DNA of 64,000 bases from Actinoplanes sandaracinus (lineage in GTDB: Bacteria > Actinomycetota > Actinomycetes > Mycobacteriales > Micromonosporaceae): NCBI RefSeq assembly GCF_030009775.1, contig NZ_JASCTH010000008.1, forward strand, positions 166,589 through 230,588, given 5' to 3'. The translations under genes were made by a program, and so were the position numbers. Position 1 is the first letter of the stretch; every line of letters starts with the position of its first letter. Below, piece by piece: positions 31,157 through 42,781 of the stretch. The notes beneath the pieces are model-generated. The model saw nothing but the letters and a program-made list of their open reading frames with translations. It was not told the origin of the DNA and ran no database searches.

Positions 31157-32596
31157 TCAGTCCTGCTCAGGGGTGATATTCGCGGCCTCCGCGGCAGCCG
31201 CCGAAACCGTCCCAGGACGCTTGCGCGCCGTCCAGCCCTCGACGTTGCGCTGCTGCGCCCGCGTCACACCCAGGCTGCCCGCCGGCACATCCTTCGCGAT
31301 CGCGCTGCCCGCCGCGACATACGCCCCCGGACCGACCTCCACCGGAGCGATCAACACCGTGTCCGACCCCACGAACGCCGCCTCGCCCACGGTCGTGTGA
31401 CTCTTCTTCACCCCGTCGTAGTTCGCGAAAATCGTACCGGCGCCGATGTTCGCCCTCGCGCCGATCGTCGCGTCACCCACATAGGTCAGATGCGGCACCT
31501 TCGCACCCTCACCCAACTCGGCGTTCTTCGCCTCGACGAAACCACCGATCTTCGACTGCCGCGCCAGCCTCGTCCCCGGCCGCAGGAACGAGAACGGCCC
31601 CACCGTCGCCGAAGGACCCACCACCGCGCCGATCGAATGAGTCCGCAACACCGTCGCGCCCTCAGCCACCACCGTGTCGATCAGCGTCGTGTCCGGCCCC
31701 ACCACCGCACCCCGGGCCACCGAACTCGACCCGAGGATCTGCGAATTCTGATCCACCACCGCGTCCGGCTCCAGAGTGGCCGTCACATCGATCCAGGTCG
31801 TCGCCGGGTCCAGCAGCAACACACCGGACCGCATCCACCCCTCGTTCACCCGGTCGCGCATCAGCACCCTCAGCCTCGACAACTCGGCACGGTCATTGCA
31901 ACCCAACGTCTCGAAGGCGAACTCCGCCACCTCGATCGCCACCGGATGCCCCTGCGACGCCAGAATCGCGAACACGTCCGTCAGATACTCCTCGCCCTGC
32001 GCGTTGTCCGTCGACAGCTTGCCCAGCGCCTCACGCAACAACACCGCGTCGAAGGCATAGATCCCCGAGTTGATCTCGCGAATCCGGCGCTCCTCCGCCG
32101 AAGCGTCCTTCTGCTCGACGATCCGCTGCAGATTGCCGTCCGCACCCCGCACGATCCGGCCCAGCCCACCCGGCTCCGCCACCTCGGCGCTCAGCACCGT
32201 CGCCGCCGCACCCGCCCGCTCGTGCGTGGCCAGCAGCGCCTCCACCGTCTCCGGGCGCAACAGCGGCACATCGCCGCTCAGCACCACCACGGTGCCGGTC
32301 AGATCAGGCGACGCGTCCAGCGCGATGCGCACCGCATGCCCCGTCCCGTTCTGCTCGGCCTGCAACACCGGCGTCGCCTGCGGGGCGGCCTCGGCCAGGA
32401 ACGCGCCGACCTCGTCGGCCTTGTGCCCGACGACGACCACCGTGCGGTCGGTGTTGATCGCCGACGCGACGGCCAGGACGTGGCCCAGCAGGGTGCGCCC
32501 GAGCAGAGGCTGAAGAACCTTGGGCGTCGCGGATCTCATCCGCTTGCCCTCGCCGGCGGCAAGGACGACGACGGTACGGCTGGGGGCCTGGCTCAC
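31157..32596 (-). CDS. glmU: Bifunctional UDP-GlcNAc pyrophosphorylase / GlcN-1-P acetyltransferase
   Basis: This forms UDP-GlcNAc for peptidoglycan. The N-terminal pyrophosphorylase motif is LAAGEGKRMRSATPKVLQPL and the C-terminal half is a left-handed beta helix with hexapeptide repeats and YDGVKKSHTTVGE. The GTG at 32596 has GGAG upstream; the longer frame from 32671 runs into the tRNA-Gln flank. Length is about 479 residues. Confidence 0.94.
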   Translation of the reverse strand: MSQAPSRTVVVLAAGEGKRMRSATPKVLQPLLGRTLLGHVLAVASAINTDRTVVVVGHKADEVGAFLAEAAPQATPVLQAEQNGTGHAVRIALDASPDLTGTVVVLSGDVPLLRPETVEALLATHERAGAAATVLSAEVAEPGGLGRIVRGADGNLQRIVEQKDASAEERRIREINSGIYAFDAVLLREALGKLSTDNAQGEEYLTDVFAILASQGHPVAIEVAEFAFETLGCNDRAELSRLRVLMRDRVNEGWMRSGVLLLDPATTWIDVTATLEPDAVVDQNSQILGSSSVARGAVVGPDTTLIDTVVAEGATVLRTHSIGAVVGPSATVGPFSFLRPGTRLARQSKIGGFVEAKNAELGEGAKVPHLTYVGDATIGARANIGAGTIFANYDGVKKSHTTVGEAAFVGSDTVLIAPVEVGPGAYVAAGSAIAKDVPAGSLGVTRAQQRNVEGWTARKRPGTVSAAAAEAANITPEQD

Positions 32597-32684
32597 GTGG
32601 CAACTCCATCGATCAGCGGTCGGCATCCTGGAGGGCGGCATCGTGGCCGCCCTCAGCCATTCGGTTCGCATATCACAGAAGTTG

Positions 32685-32756
32685 CTCGGCCGCCAGGACT
32701 CGAACCCGGAAAGCTAGGACCAAAACCTAGAGTGTTGCCAATTACACCACGGCCGA
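32685..32756 (-). tRNA. tRNA-Gln (TTG)
   Basis: The minus strand folds into a 72-base cloverleaf: a 7-bp acceptor stem (TCGGCCG with CGGCCGA), an anticodon stem CTAGG/CCTAG, and loop TTTTGGT giving anticodon TTG. The T arm carries GTTCGAGTC. CCA is not encoded. It lies upstream of glmU on the same strand. Confidence 0.95.
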
Positions 32757-32773
32757 ATAGTTCTATGGACAGA

Positions 32774-33664
32774 CTAGCGCCCCTCCAGACGATCGCGATA
32801 AGCGGACGAGGCCTCACGGATGACCGCCTTCACGACCCCCTCCATCCGCCAATAGAGCTCCCGGCTCTTCGGGGCCGTGACCGTCAGACAGCCGTGGTAG
32901 TCGTCGCCTACGTTCTGGCGCGGAGTCTCAGGCACGTGCTTCTTGATGGTGGGCCTCTGGAACCGTGCACGAGGGATGGACAAGGTCTCGGCCCACCAGT
33001 CGGCGGCTGCCTCCGCGTCAGCCGTCTCATGGATGCTCACCCGATAAGCCAACTCGCCGGGATCATAGCCACTGAGCTGCAGGAACCTCATGATGAGGGC
33101 CAGCAGACCGGGGTCGCTGTTGATGAAAGCGAAGCGATCGGCACGCGCCCACGGCTTCGACTTGGCGCCCTCGCACCAGTAGGAGATGGCGCCGAGCAGA
33201 AGCACGTCGCGATCCGACAACCGACCGGCATCACGTGCCGCCATCTCCCAGATCGCCATCTGCTGCCGGTCGCGCTCCTCTCGGAAGCCGTCCCACCGGG
33301 CCGCTATCCGCTGCTTGGCCAGCTCACGCTTTTCCCGTGCACGCTCGCTGTCGGGATCGAGCGGGACATGGCCCACCCAGTTGAACGCCGTTGATTTTGC
33401 GACCCCCATCCGGGTGGCGATGTCGTTGATCGACCACCCTTTCTCGCGCAGGTCCGCCGCCTCGCGCCGGAGGTCGTCCTTCGCGTTCGGCCGACGGGTC
33501 CACTGAGGGGGTTCGATGCCGCGCAGCCAATCGGTCAACGTGCCGTTGCTGACGCCGAACAGCTTGATCAGCTGGGATCGCGACAGTCCGGGATCGACAC
33601 GGAGCCGCCTCGCCTCAGCCCGCATGTCAGCCATCCGCGCACTTGCTTCATAACTAGTGGTCAT
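32774..33664 (-). CDS. Two-HTH protein with possible LAGLIDADG-like core
   Basis: I do not recognise this 296-residue protein with certainty. The N-terminus has one helix-turn-helix (SRSQLIKLFGVSNGTLTDWL, ~28-47) and a second (SINDIATRMGVAKSTAFNWV, ~78-97), then a basic helix. The C-terminal half begins with LLLGAISYWCEGAKSKPW and includes FINSDPGLLALIMRFLQLSGY, a pattern reminiscent of LAGLIDADG homing-endonuclease-derived proteins in actinomycetes. Canonical acidic catalytic residues are not obvious. It lies immediately beside tRNA-Gln and is divergent from the TetR gene. Confidence 0.6.
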   Translation of the reverse strand: MTTSYEASARMADMRAEARRLRVDPGLSRSQLIKLFGVSNGTLTDWLRGIEPPQWTRRPNAKDDLRREAADLREKGWSINDIATRMGVAKSTAFNWVGHVPLDPDSERAREKRELAKQRIAARWDGFREERDRQQMAIWEMAARDAGRLSDRDVLLLGAISYWCEGAKSKPWARADRFAFINSDPGLLALIMRFLQLSGYDPGELAYRVSIHETADAEAAADWWAETLSIPRARFQRPTIKKHVPETPRQNVGDDYHGCLTVTAPKSRELYWRMEGVVKAVIREASSAYRDRLEGR

Positions 33665-33732
33665 AGAGCAAGGCTATAGGCGCACGACAAGGGAGCGCAA
33701 GATGCATGTGTCATTCCTGGCAGGATGGGCGG

Positions 33733-34395
33733 GTGACTGAGCAGGGCGAGAGCATCGACAAGCAACGGCGGGCCCCCGCGCCACGGGTCCGGATGTCGGC
33801 CGCTCAGCGGCGGGAACAGCTGATCACGATCGGCCGGCAGTTGTTCGCCGAGCGCGGGTTCGACGCGACGAGCGTCGAGGAGGTCGCCGCGCGGGCGAAG
33901 GTGTCGAAACCGGTGGTCTACGAGCACTTCGGCGGCAAGGAGGGCCTCTACGCCGTGGTCGTCGACCGTGAGATGCGGGCTCTGCTGGACCGGATCGCGA
34001 CGGCGCTGACCGCGGGTCACCCGCGCGAGTTGCTGGAGCAGGCGGCGTTGGCTCTGCTGGATTACATCGACGAGGAGCCGCACGGGTTCCGGGTGCTGGT
34101 ACGCGAGTCGCCGGTGCTGTCGTCGACAGGGAACTTCTCCAGCGTCATGGGCGACGTGGCGCACCGGGTGGAGCACATTCTGGGTGCGGAGTTCAAGAGC
34201 CGTGGTCTCGACCCGAGATTGGCCGAGTTGTACTCACAGGCGCTGGTGGGGATGGTGGCGCTGGTCGGGCAGTGGTGGCAGGAGGCGCGGAAGCCCAAGA
34301 AGGAGATGGTGGCCGCGCATCTGGTGAATCTGGCGTGGAACGGCTTGTCTCATCTGGAGGCGAAGCCGGGCCTGCTGACTCGCCGGGTCCGCTGA
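33733..34395 (+). CDS. TetR-family regulator
   Basis: The 220-residue protein has an N-terminal TetR HTH (QLFAERGFDATSVEEVAARA, KVSKPVVYEHFGGKEGLYAV) and an alpha-helical C-terminal ligand/dimer domain. GTG 33733 follows a GGATGGG site. It is convergent with the DUF4383 gene and divergent from the HTH gene. The target is unknown. Confidence 0.88.
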   Translation: MTEQGESIDKQRRAPAPRVRMSAAQRREQLITIGRQLFAERGFDATSVEEVAARAKVSKPVVYEHFGGKEGLYAVVVDREMRALLDRIATALTAGHPRELLEQAALALLDYIDEEPHGFRVLVRESPVLSSTGNFSSVMGDVAHRVEHILGAEFKSRGLDPRLAELYSQALVGMVALVGQWWQEARKPKKEMVAAHLVNLAWNGLSHLEAKPGLLTRRVR

Positions 34396-34421
34396 GGGGA
34401 CCCGGCGACGGTCAGGACGGA

Positions 34422-34883
34422 TCAGGCGGTGCGGCCTTCTCGGACCTGGCGGGGTGCGCCGGCCTTGGACTCCGGTGCGGTCTTGCTGTAGAGGCTGACC
34501 GTGATGAGGAGCAGTCCGACGAGGTAGGTGACGATCACCGTGGACATGGTGAAGCCGAAGATGTTCACCTCGTCGGTGCGCAGGACGGCCAGTTCGTAGC
34601 TGCCGAGGACGAGGAGGCCCCAGCCGAGGTACTGGTCGACGAGAACGTCGATGTTGCGGCCGACGGCGGTGCCGAGCAGCACGAGGGCGCCGAGGGCGAG
34701 CGAGATGAACGACCAGAGCAGGTTGCTGCCCTGTCCGATGACTCGCACGCCGGGGCCGGTGAAGGCTTCGCCGCTGGTGGTGATGAACCCGATGATCCCG
34801 AAGGCCACCAGGTACGCGCCGGTGATGAAACCGACCACGCGGTAAAGGGGCCGAAGCGGGTGGTTGACCGGGGTGTGCGCCAT
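34422..34883 (-). CDS. DUF4383 four-helix membrane protein
   Basis: The 153-residue protein begins HPLRPLYRVVGFITGAYLVAFG and has four predicted helices, fitting DUF4383. Function is unknown; such proteins are common in actinomycetes. ATG start; convergent with the TetR gene with only 26 bases between stops. Confidence 0.8.
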   Translation of the reverse strand: MAHTPVNHPLRPLYRVVGFITGAYLVAFGIIGFITTSGEAFTGPGVRVIGQGSNLLWSFISLALGALVLLGTAVGRNIDVLVDQYLGWGLLVLGSYELAVLRTDEVNIFGFTMSTVIVTYLVGLLLITVSLYSKTAPESKAGAPRQVREGRTA

Positions 34884-34961
34884 GGTTCCGTCTCCAAGGT
34901 CGGGTGTCTTAGTGCAGATTCTCGCGTATCCCCGACAAGCGGCGCAGGTACACCCCCCGCT

Positions 34962-36758
<1,797 letters not shown>

Positions 36759-36765
36759 GATGCGT

Positions 36766-37713
36766 CTAGGTTACCCGCGCCCCGGGTTGTGGTCCGCGGG
36801 CGGTGACGGCTGCCCGGCACACTTTCGCCGCGGTGAGGCCGGCGGCGACCTCTTGAGCGTGTGCGGCGTCGGCGGCGAGGAAGACGCAGGTGGGGCCGGA
36901 GCCGGAGACGAGCCCGGTGATGGCGCCGGCCTCGTGGCCGGCTTTGAGCACGTCGGCCAGTTGGGGGCGCAGCGAGAGGGCGGCCGGTTGCAGGTCGTTG
37001 CCGAGGGCGGCGCCGAGGACCTCCGGGTCGCGCTGGCGTAGGGCGGCCATCAGCTGGTCGGGGCCGCCGAGCGGGGCGGGTGGCCAGGAGTCGTCGCGGA
37101 GTCTGTCGAGTTCGCGGTAGACCGCGGGGGTGGAGAGGCCGCCGTCGGCGATCGCGACCACCCAGTGCCAGGTGGTGGGCCGGGCGAGGATGGGGCTGAC
37201 GGTCTCGCCGTGGCCGGTGCCGAGGGCGGTGCCGCCGTGCAGGAGGAACGGCACGTCGGAGCCGAGTTCGGCGCCGACTTCGGCGAGTCGGTCGCGGGAC
37301 ATGCCGAGGCCCCAGAGCAGGTCGCAGGCGATGAGGGTGGCGGCGGCGTCGGCGCTGCCGCCGGCCAGCCCGCCGGCCAGAGGGATGCTTTTGCGCAGGT
37401 GGAGGCGGGCGTAGGCGGGGACTCGTGCCCGGGTGGCGAGGGCGCGCGCGGCCTTGATGATCAGGTTGCTCTCGTCGAGGGCCAGCTCGCCGGTGCCCTC
37501 GCCCTCCATGGTGACGGTGAGGGTGTCGCCGCGGCGGGCGGTGAGCTCGTCGAAGAGGCTGATCGCGTGGTAGACGGTGTTCAGCTCGTGGTAGCCGTCG
37601 GGCCGCAGCGGGCCGACACCGAGGTGCAGGTTGATCTTCGCCGGGACGCGCACTTTGACGGGGCCACGGTGCGGGCGAAGCTCGTCGTCGTCCGGTCCCC
37701 AGGCCTCCGTCAC
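36766..37713 (-). CDS. ispE: 4-diphosphocytidyl-2-C-methyl-D-erythritol kinase
   Basis: This GHMP kinase serves the MEP pathway to isoprenoids. It has [19 protein letters not shown], the ATP loop [17 protein letters not shown], and SGSGPTCVF. Length is 315 residues. GTG 37713 overlaps the rsmA stop by four bases (GTGA). Confidence 0.95.
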   Translation of the reverse strand: MTEAWGPDDDELRPHRGPVKVRVPAKINLHLGVGPLRPDGYHELNTVYHAISLFDELTARRGDTLTVTMEGEGTGELALDESNLIIKAARALATRARVPAYARLHLRKSIPLAGGLAGGSADAAATLIACDLLWGLGMSRDRLAEVGAELGSDVPFLLHGGTALGTGHGETVSPILARPTTWHWVVAIADGGLSTPAVYRELDRLRDDSWPPAPLGGPDQLMAALRQRDPEVLGAALGNDLQPAALSLRPQLADVLKAGHEAGAITGLVSGSGPTCVFLAADAAHAQEVAAGLTAAKVCRAAVTARGPQPGARVT

Positions 37714-38660
37714 GGAGTGATGTCCCGGATCGCTTCCGCGGTCATGAGTGTCATCTCCTCGGGCTCTACGACAGAGGGATCTACGCCGGAGGGATCTACG
37801 CCGGACCGGCTGAGCTTACCGCCGTGCCCCTGCGCTTTCGCCGCCGCCGCGATCGCGGCGAAGTCGCCGACGGTCAGGGCCTCGCCGCGGGCCTGCGGGC
37901 TGATGCCGGCGGCACGCAGCATCGCCTCGGCCTTGTCCGGGCCGCCGGCCCAGCCGGCCAGGGCGGCCCGGAGGGTCTTGCGGCGCTGGGCGAAGGCGGC
38001 GTCCACGACGGCGAACACGTCACGGCGTGCGGCGCCTGCCGGTGGTTCGCGGCGGGTGAAGGCGACCAGGCCGGAATCCACGTTGGGGACGGGCCAGAAC
38101 ACCGCGGGCGGCACCTTGCCCGCGGACCTGGCCTCGGAGTACCAGGCGAGTTTGACCGAGGGCACCCCGTAGACCTTCGATCCGGGGCCGGCGATGAGGC
38201 GGTCGGCGACCTCTTTTTGCACCATGACGAGACCGCCGCGGAGGGTGGGCAGTTCAGCGAGCAGGTGCAGGACGACCGGCACGGCGACGTTGTAGGGCAG
38301 GTTCGCCACCAGCATGGTCGGCGCCGGGTCGAATCGGTCGCCGGTGATCCGGAGGGCGTCGGCCGTGTGCACGGTGAGGTGCGGCGCGGTGACGGTGTCC
38401 GGCAGGGCTTTCGCCAGGGCCGGGTCGATCTCGACGGCGTGCACGTGGCGCGCCGCCGTGACCAGGCCCAGGGTCAGCGAGCCGAGACCGGGGCCGACCT
38501 CCAGCGCGACGTCGTCGGGGCGCAGGCCGGCGGCGGCGACGATCCGCCGGATGGTGTTCGGGTCGTGCAGGAAGTTCTGGCCGAGCTTCTTGGTCGGCGC
38601 GACGCCGAGACGCGCCGCCAGCTCCCGGATCTCCGCCGGGCCGAGGAGTCCATCCGCCAT
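37710..38660 (-). CDS. rsmA: 16S rRNA (adenine1518/1519-N6)-dimethyltransferase
   Basis: The enzyme (KsgA) dimethylates two adenines in helix 45 of 16S rRNA. Visible are [18 protein letters not shown], the SAM loop [11 protein letters not shown], and the catalytic [11 protein letters not shown] chose ATG 38660, consistent with family starts. The C-terminus carries a short extension with SGVDP repeated twice from a 15-bp tandem repeat. It is coupled to ispE. Confidence 0.94.
   Translation of the reverse strand: MADGLLGPAEIRELAARLGVAPTKKLGQNFLHDPNTIRRIVAAAGLRPDDVALEVGPGLGSLTLGLVTAARHVHAVEIDPALAKALPDTVTAPHLTVHTADALRITGDRFDPAPTMLVANLPYNVAVPVVLHLLAELPTLRGGLVMVQKEVADRLIAGPGSKVYGVPSVKLAWYSEARSAGKVPPAVFWPVPNVDSGLVAFTRREPPAGAARRDVFAVVDAAFAQRRKTLRAALAGWAGGPDKAEAMLRAAGISPQARGEALTVGDFAAIAAAAKAQGHGGKLSRSGVDPSGVDPSVVEPEEMTLMTAEAIRDITP
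37775..37804 (-). repeat. 15-bp tandem repeat in rsmA tail
   Basis: Two exact copies of a 15-base unit (37775-37789 and 37790-37804) encode consecutive SGVDP pentapeptides just before the end of RsmA, outside the conserved domain. Confidence 0.85.
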
Positions 38661-38720
38661 GTCCGAGAGCCTACGGTGACGGGTCCGGGCCACTGGACAC
38701 CGCCGGGTAGGAATGGAGTG

Positions 38721-39143
38721 ATGACGGAGTTGCTGGAGCTGCGGGGAGTGGTCGAGGCGGCCCCGGACGTGGTCGCCGCGGTGCTGCTGGACGTCGGTCC
38801 CGGCGGCCGGTCTCCGCTGACGGTCTCCGGCACGGTGGAGCGCGGCGGCGGTGACGCCTTCGTCGTCGTGCGGGAGGGCAGCCGGATCACGGTGACCGTC
38901 GATCGTGCCGTTCGTTCGGTGACCCAGCAGGGCGAGTGGTGGTACCGCGGTGTGACGTCGGTGGAGCCCGATCCGCGCGGGTCGGTCGTGGTGCACCGCG
39001 TCTTCAACATCGCGCTGGGGCATCGGTGGGCGGTCCGCATGGTCTCCCGGGGCCCGCTGATCGCCGCGCCGACGGCTTTCGCCACCCAGCTTGAGCTGCT
39101 GAGCGGCGTGCTCGGCGTCGCCGCCTGGGTCATCCCGGACTGA
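38721..39143 (+). CDS. Hypothetical protein, possibly SRPBCC fold
   Basis: This 140-residue soluble protein begins [20 protein letters not shown], a pattern like ligand-binding START/SRPBCC proteins, and ends with a long helix ([19 protein letters not shown]). The fold call is tentative. A GGAG lies close to the ATG. It is divergent from rsmA and convergent with tatD. Confidence 0.6.
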   Translation: MTELLELRGVVEAAPDVVAAVLLDVGPGGRSPLTVSGTVERGGGDAFVVVREGSRITVTVDRAVRSVTQQGEWWYRGVTSVEPDPRGSVVVHRVFNIALGHRWAVRMVSRGPLIAAPTAFATQLELLSGVLGVAAWVIPD

Positions 39144-39221
39144 CGTCCGCCCTCACCCGCGGCATACAAAATCCCGCTTTCGTACGGCCACAACGCCCCG
39201 CCGAACCGTGTCGTCACGGGC

Positions 39222-39324
39222 CTACCACGCGACGTGGGGCCGGTGCCGGGTCGCTGCGCGTCTTTCGGGCGGGGCGGCGGGTGACCGGCGCGGTGCGGCC
39301 GGGGACCGCCACGTCGCGTGGTAG
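39222..39324. terminator. 16-bp inverted repeat between convergent genes
   Basis: Two exact inverted copies of CTACCACGCGACGTGG (39222-39237 and 39309-39324) flank 71 GC-rich bases. They lie between the convergent hypothetical and tatD genes. Terminator function is likely, but the long spacer is unusual. Confidence 0.5.
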
Positions 39325-39400
39325 CCGGGGACGGTCTGGTTCGGCCGCGGCGGCCTGGCCGTACCGGATGCGGGTGGGAAGTGCCGGAGCGCGGCGACGC

Positions 39401-40315
39401 TCAGGTCCAGGGGCCGAAGACGGCCTCGCCGTTGGCGGAGACGGCGGCGCAGAGAGTGTCGAGGTCGGTGCCGGAGGCGGCGGCGAGGGCCCGCATGGTG
39501 ACGGGGATGAGGTAGGAGGCGTTGGGCCGGCCACGGTAGGGGGTGGGGGTGAGGTAGGGGGCGTCGGTCTCGACCATCATCTGTGTGGGCGGGGTGATCG
39601 CGGCGGCTTCGCGCAGGTTGGTGGCGCTGGCGAAGGTGACGGTTCCGGCGAAGCTGAGGTGGTAGCCGCGCCGGACGCAGACGGCCGCGAAGTCGGCGTC
39701 GCCGGAGAAGCAGTGCAGCACGACCCGGTCGGGGGCGCCCTCCTCGTCGAGGACGCGCAGGACGTCGTCGTGTGCCTCGCGGTCGTGGATGATCAGGGCT
39801 TTGCCGTAACGCTTGGCGATGGCGATGTGGGCGCGGAAGCTCTCCTCCTGTGCGGCGCGGCCGTCGTCGCCGGTGCGGAAGGTGTCGAGGCCGGTTTCGC
39901 CGATGCCCCGGACCCGGGGCCGGGCGGCGAGCGCCTCGATCTGGCGGAGGGCCTCGTCCAGATCGGCGAGGCGGGGCGCCTCGTTCGGGTGAAGGGCGAC
40001 CGCGGCGAGGACCGTGTCGTTGCGGTCGGCGAGGTCGGCGCCCCAGCGGGACGAGTCGACGTCGACTCCTACCTGGACGAGCCGGTCGACGCCGCTCTTC
40101 GCGGCGGCGGCGATGAGTGCCTCGATGGGGTCGCCGTCACCGTCGCCGGGCCCGCCGGCCTCCTGGATCGTGAGGTCGAGGTGGGTGTGGCTGTCGAAGA
40201 CCGGGACCGCTAGCGGCTCCGGCGCCGGCGGGAATCCGCCTGCGCGGCGGGACTCCTTGGCGCGGCGGCGGTCTGAAGGAGACTGACCGGAGGGAGACGA
40301 AGGCATGTGAGACAT
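39401..40315 (-). CDS. TatD-family DNase
   Basis: This metal-dependent hydrolase of 304 residues has the amidohydrolase motifs FDSHTHLDL, GETGLD, VLHCFSGD and ETDAPYLTP. TatD proteins are 3'-5' DNases in repair or quality control. The start may be ATG 40315 or the ATG nine bases inward. The first ~35 residues are basic and likely disordered. Confidence 0.88.
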   Translation of the reverse strand: MSHMPSSPSGQSPSDRRRAKESRRAGGFPPAPEPLAVPVFDSHTHLDLTIQEAGGPGDGDGDPIEALIAAAAKSGVDRLVQVGVDVDSSRWGADLADRNDTVLAAVALHPNEAPRLADLDEALRQIEALAARPRVRGIGETGLDTFRTGDDGRAAQEESFRAHIAIAKRYGKALIIHDREAHDDVLRVLDEEGAPDRVVLHCFSGDADFAAVCVRRGYHLSFAGTVTFASATNLREAAAITPPTQMMVETDAPYLTPTPYRGRPNASYLIPVTMRALAAASGTDLDTLCAAVSANGEAVFGPWT

Positions 40316-40384
40316 TGTGCACGCCGAGATTTCGGTAACCGGGTGTTCATCCGATATCCATCGCGGTCACTTAGGTTGCGCTCC

Positions 40385-41419
40385 GTGACCGTGACTGGTG
40401 AGGAGAGCGAGCTGGGCGCCGACCCGCTCGACCCACCCCTGATGGCGCCGCTTCGCCGCGATCTGAGCTGGCCGCAGGTCCAGGCGATGAGCCAGTCCGC
40501 CGGTTACCGCGACGATCCCGGGTTGCGCCGGATCCGGGCGACCGCCGCGGTCCGCCGGGGCACCCGGATGACGAAGATGCTGTCGCCGGCCCAGGTCGCC
40601 GGCCATCTCGGCGGCTGGCTGCCGTACGGCTTCTGCTATCGCGCGTGCGACATCGCCCACCTGCGGGAACCCGGCGATCTGGCGCTGCTGCGCACCGACG
40701 GGCTGGCCGATGGTCACGCCACGTTCGCGCTGCGCTGGCGGGCTGTCGACCCGCTGGACTACGAGGTTCCGGCCGGGCCGGCGCAGCCGGGGCTGGCGTC
40801 TCTGCCGGGGCATTCGCGGATCGGGGCGATGGTCCTCGGCACCGGTTTCACCCCGAGCACCGACGATCTGATCCCGGAGTATGTGACGGCCGGGTTCGCG
40901 GACCTGCCGCTGTCGGCGAACGCGCAACTGCTGGCCTGCCTGCCGGGCGGCGACGAGGTGGTGCTGTACACGTACCAGCCGGAACAGCACGGCTGGCTGC
41001 GGCTGGCCGGGCCGCGCTGGCGGGGCCTGCTGTCGGAGATTCCCGGCGGCAGCCCGGACCGGGAGTACGTGCCGTGTTCGGCGGCCGCTTCGGCGCGCCT
41101 GGTGGGCCGGATCGACGACAGTGAGTACGAGGCGGTCGCGGACCCGCCCGGTGAGTTCCGGGTGCGGGCGCTGACCCGGGCGGCGCGGTACCCGGTGCAG
41201 GCCCTGAGCCGGCGGGCCGAGCAGGCGCGCTGGCGGGATGTGCCGTGCTGGGTGCTGCAGCGGGACGAGACGTGGGCGCGGCTGCGGCTGCTCCGCCCGG
41301 ACGCCGAGACGATCAGCGCGGTGGGAGCCCGCTGCTACGAGCGCGGCGTCTATGAGGCGTGGGCGCCGGTGGGCGAGCTGACCGATCATCACATCGCGGA
41401 CATCGCCTACCAGCTGTGA
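40385..41419 (+). CDS. Hypothetical protein
   Basis: I do not recognise this 344-residue soluble protein. It has an N-terminal acidic segment, a central region with LPYGFCYRACDIAHLREPGD, and DREYVPCSAAASARLVGRID further on. No transmembrane or signal peptide is seen. I chose GTG 40385; the longer frame from 40307 is arginine-rich and lacks a ribosome site. Codon use is like its neighbours. It ends ten bases before a strong terminator. Confidence 0.7.
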   Translation: MTVTGEESELGADPLDPPLMAPLRRDLSWPQVQAMSQSAGYRDDPGLRRIRATAAVRRGTRMTKMLSPAQVAGHLGGWLPYGFCYRACDIAHLREPGDLALLRTDGLADGHATFALRWRAVDPLDYEVPAGPAQPGLASLPGHSRIGAMVLGTGFTPSTDDLIPEYVTAGFADLPLSANAQLLACLPGGDEVVLYTYQPEQHGWLRLAGPRWRGLLSEIPGGSPDREYVPCSAAASARLVGRIDDSEYEAVADPPGEFRVRALTRAARYPVQALSRRAEQARWRDVPCWVLQRDETWARLRLLRPDAETISAVGARCYERGVYEAWAPVGELTDHHIADIAYQL

Positions 41420-41428
41420 GAGCACGGC

Positions 41429-41461
41429 GATGCCCGCCGAGCTCACGGCTCGGCGGGCATC
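41429..41461. terminator. Bidirectional hairpin terminator
   Basis: A perfect 14-bp stem (41429-41442 with 41448-41461) and a five-base loop lie between convergent genes. The arm GATGCCCGCCG recurs in the terminator at 42924-42958. Confidence 0.9.
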
Positions 41462-41467
41462 AGCGGA

Positions 41468-42781
41468 TCACTTGCGGGTGATCTTCGCGGTGCGGTACGT
41501 GCCGCGGTAGTTGTTGGCCCAGTCGAACGCCCAGGCCTCGGCCCAGATCATCTGGTTCTTGGAGATGCCGGCCGGCACCTTCAGCGACCACTTGCCCTTG
41601 ACGATCTTCACCTTGATGCCGCCGGCGGCGTAGCAGTGCTTGACGATGCCGGCCTCGTTGTAGACCCGCTTCCACTTCCGGTTCGGCTTCAGGCAGTACA
41701 TCTTGCCGGTCGAGGTGACCCGGGTGACGGTGACGCCCACGTGGCGGAGGCCGGAGCCCTTGTCGGACACGGTGCCGGTGATCGTCTTCCAGGAGCCGGC
41801 CCGGTTCGCCGAGGACGGCTTCTTGATCGTCAGGCCGGGCTTCCAGCTGTCCTTGACGATCTTGATCCGGCCGGCGGTCTGGGGAACGGCGTGCCCCTTG
41901 GCGTTGCCCCACGCGACCGTGATCGCCCGGACACCGGAGAGACGTCCGGTGCCGACCTGGACGTACGTGTTCGTGGCCGGATCCCAGCGCCACTGGTAGA
42001 GCACACGGCCGACGACGGAGCCGGTCTTCGCCTTGTGCGTGGAGACCCAGCCGTCGCTCCAGTCGATCCGCATCGTCGTCGCGCCGGCCGGGACCTTGGC
42101 TACCTTCACCGCGAACGCCGTGCCCTGGTAGGCGGACTTCTTGGTGAGCGACAGCTTGCCGACCGGGACGGTCACCGCGACGGTCCGCGACGGGATCGCG
42201 GACTGGTTCCCGGCCGGGTCGGTGACGGTCACGCTGACGGTGAAGTTGCCGGCCCGGGTGTACGCCTTGGTGGCGGAGAACGTGGCCGGGTTCAGCTCGG
42301 TGGTGGTGCCGTCACCCCAGCTGATCACACGCTTGAGGGTGTCGGGAGCGTCGACCGGGTCGCTGAACTCGGTGGCGGACTGGTCGACGGTGATCTGCTG
42401 GCCGGCCCAGACCGAGGTGTGGTTGAGCCGGAACGAGCCGGTCGGCTTCGTGGTGTCGGCCGCCGGAGGCTCCGCGGCGGTGACGGGCGGCTCGGCGTTG
42501 GTGACCGGCGGCGCCGGGTCGGTGACCGGCGGAACCGGCTCGGTCGCCGGCGGCACGGCCTGGGTCGCCGACGACTCCTGCTCGGTGGTCACCGACTCCG
42601 GCTCGGCGGTCAGCGGCTCCGGCTCGGTGGACAGCGGGTCGCTGTTGAGGTTCGCGGTGGGTGCGTCGGCGGACGACGAATCCGGGTTCGCGTAGGCCGG
42701 CGAGCCATGCAGTGCGCCGCCGACGAGAAGCGCGCCGCCGACGAAAGCCGCCAGAACTGGCCGCGCGAGGCGTGTTTTCAC
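41468..42781 (-). CDS. Secreted protein with PKD/Ig-like domains
   Basis: A 437-residue exported protein. The signal peptide (VKTRLARPVLAAFVGGALLVGGA) ends near SPAYA. A ~90-residue linker of Pro/Thr/Glu repeats (PPVTD, PPVTN, PPVTA) follows, then a PKD-like domain (VISWGDGTTTELNP ... YTRAGNFTVSVTVTDPAGNQ), an Ig-like segment and a C-terminal region with two Cys. Likely extracellular; function unknown. GTG 42781 has AAGGAG upstream; the frame from 42811 is an extension. Confidence 0.75.
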   Translation of the reverse strand: MKTRLARPVLAAFVGGALLVGGALHGSPAYANPDSSSADAPTANLNSDPLSTEPEPLTAEPESVTTEQESSATQAVPPATEPVPPVTDPAPPVTNAEPPVTAAEPPAADTTKPTGSFRLNHTSVWAGQQITVDQSATEFSDPVDAPDTLKRVISWGDGTTTELNPATFSATKAYTRAGNFTVSVTVTDPAGNQSAIPSRTVAVTVPVGKLSLTKKSAYQGTAFAVKVAKVPAGATTMRIDWSDGWVSTHKAKTGSVVGRVLYQWRWDPATNTYVQVGTGRLSGVRAITVAWGNAKGHAVPQTAGRIKIVKDSWKPGLTIKKPSSANRAGSWKTITGTVSDKGSGLRHVGVTVTRVTSTGKMYCLKPNRKWKRVYNEAGIVKHCYAAGGIKVKIVKGKWSLKVPAGISKNQMIWAEAWAFDWANNYRGTYRTAKITRK

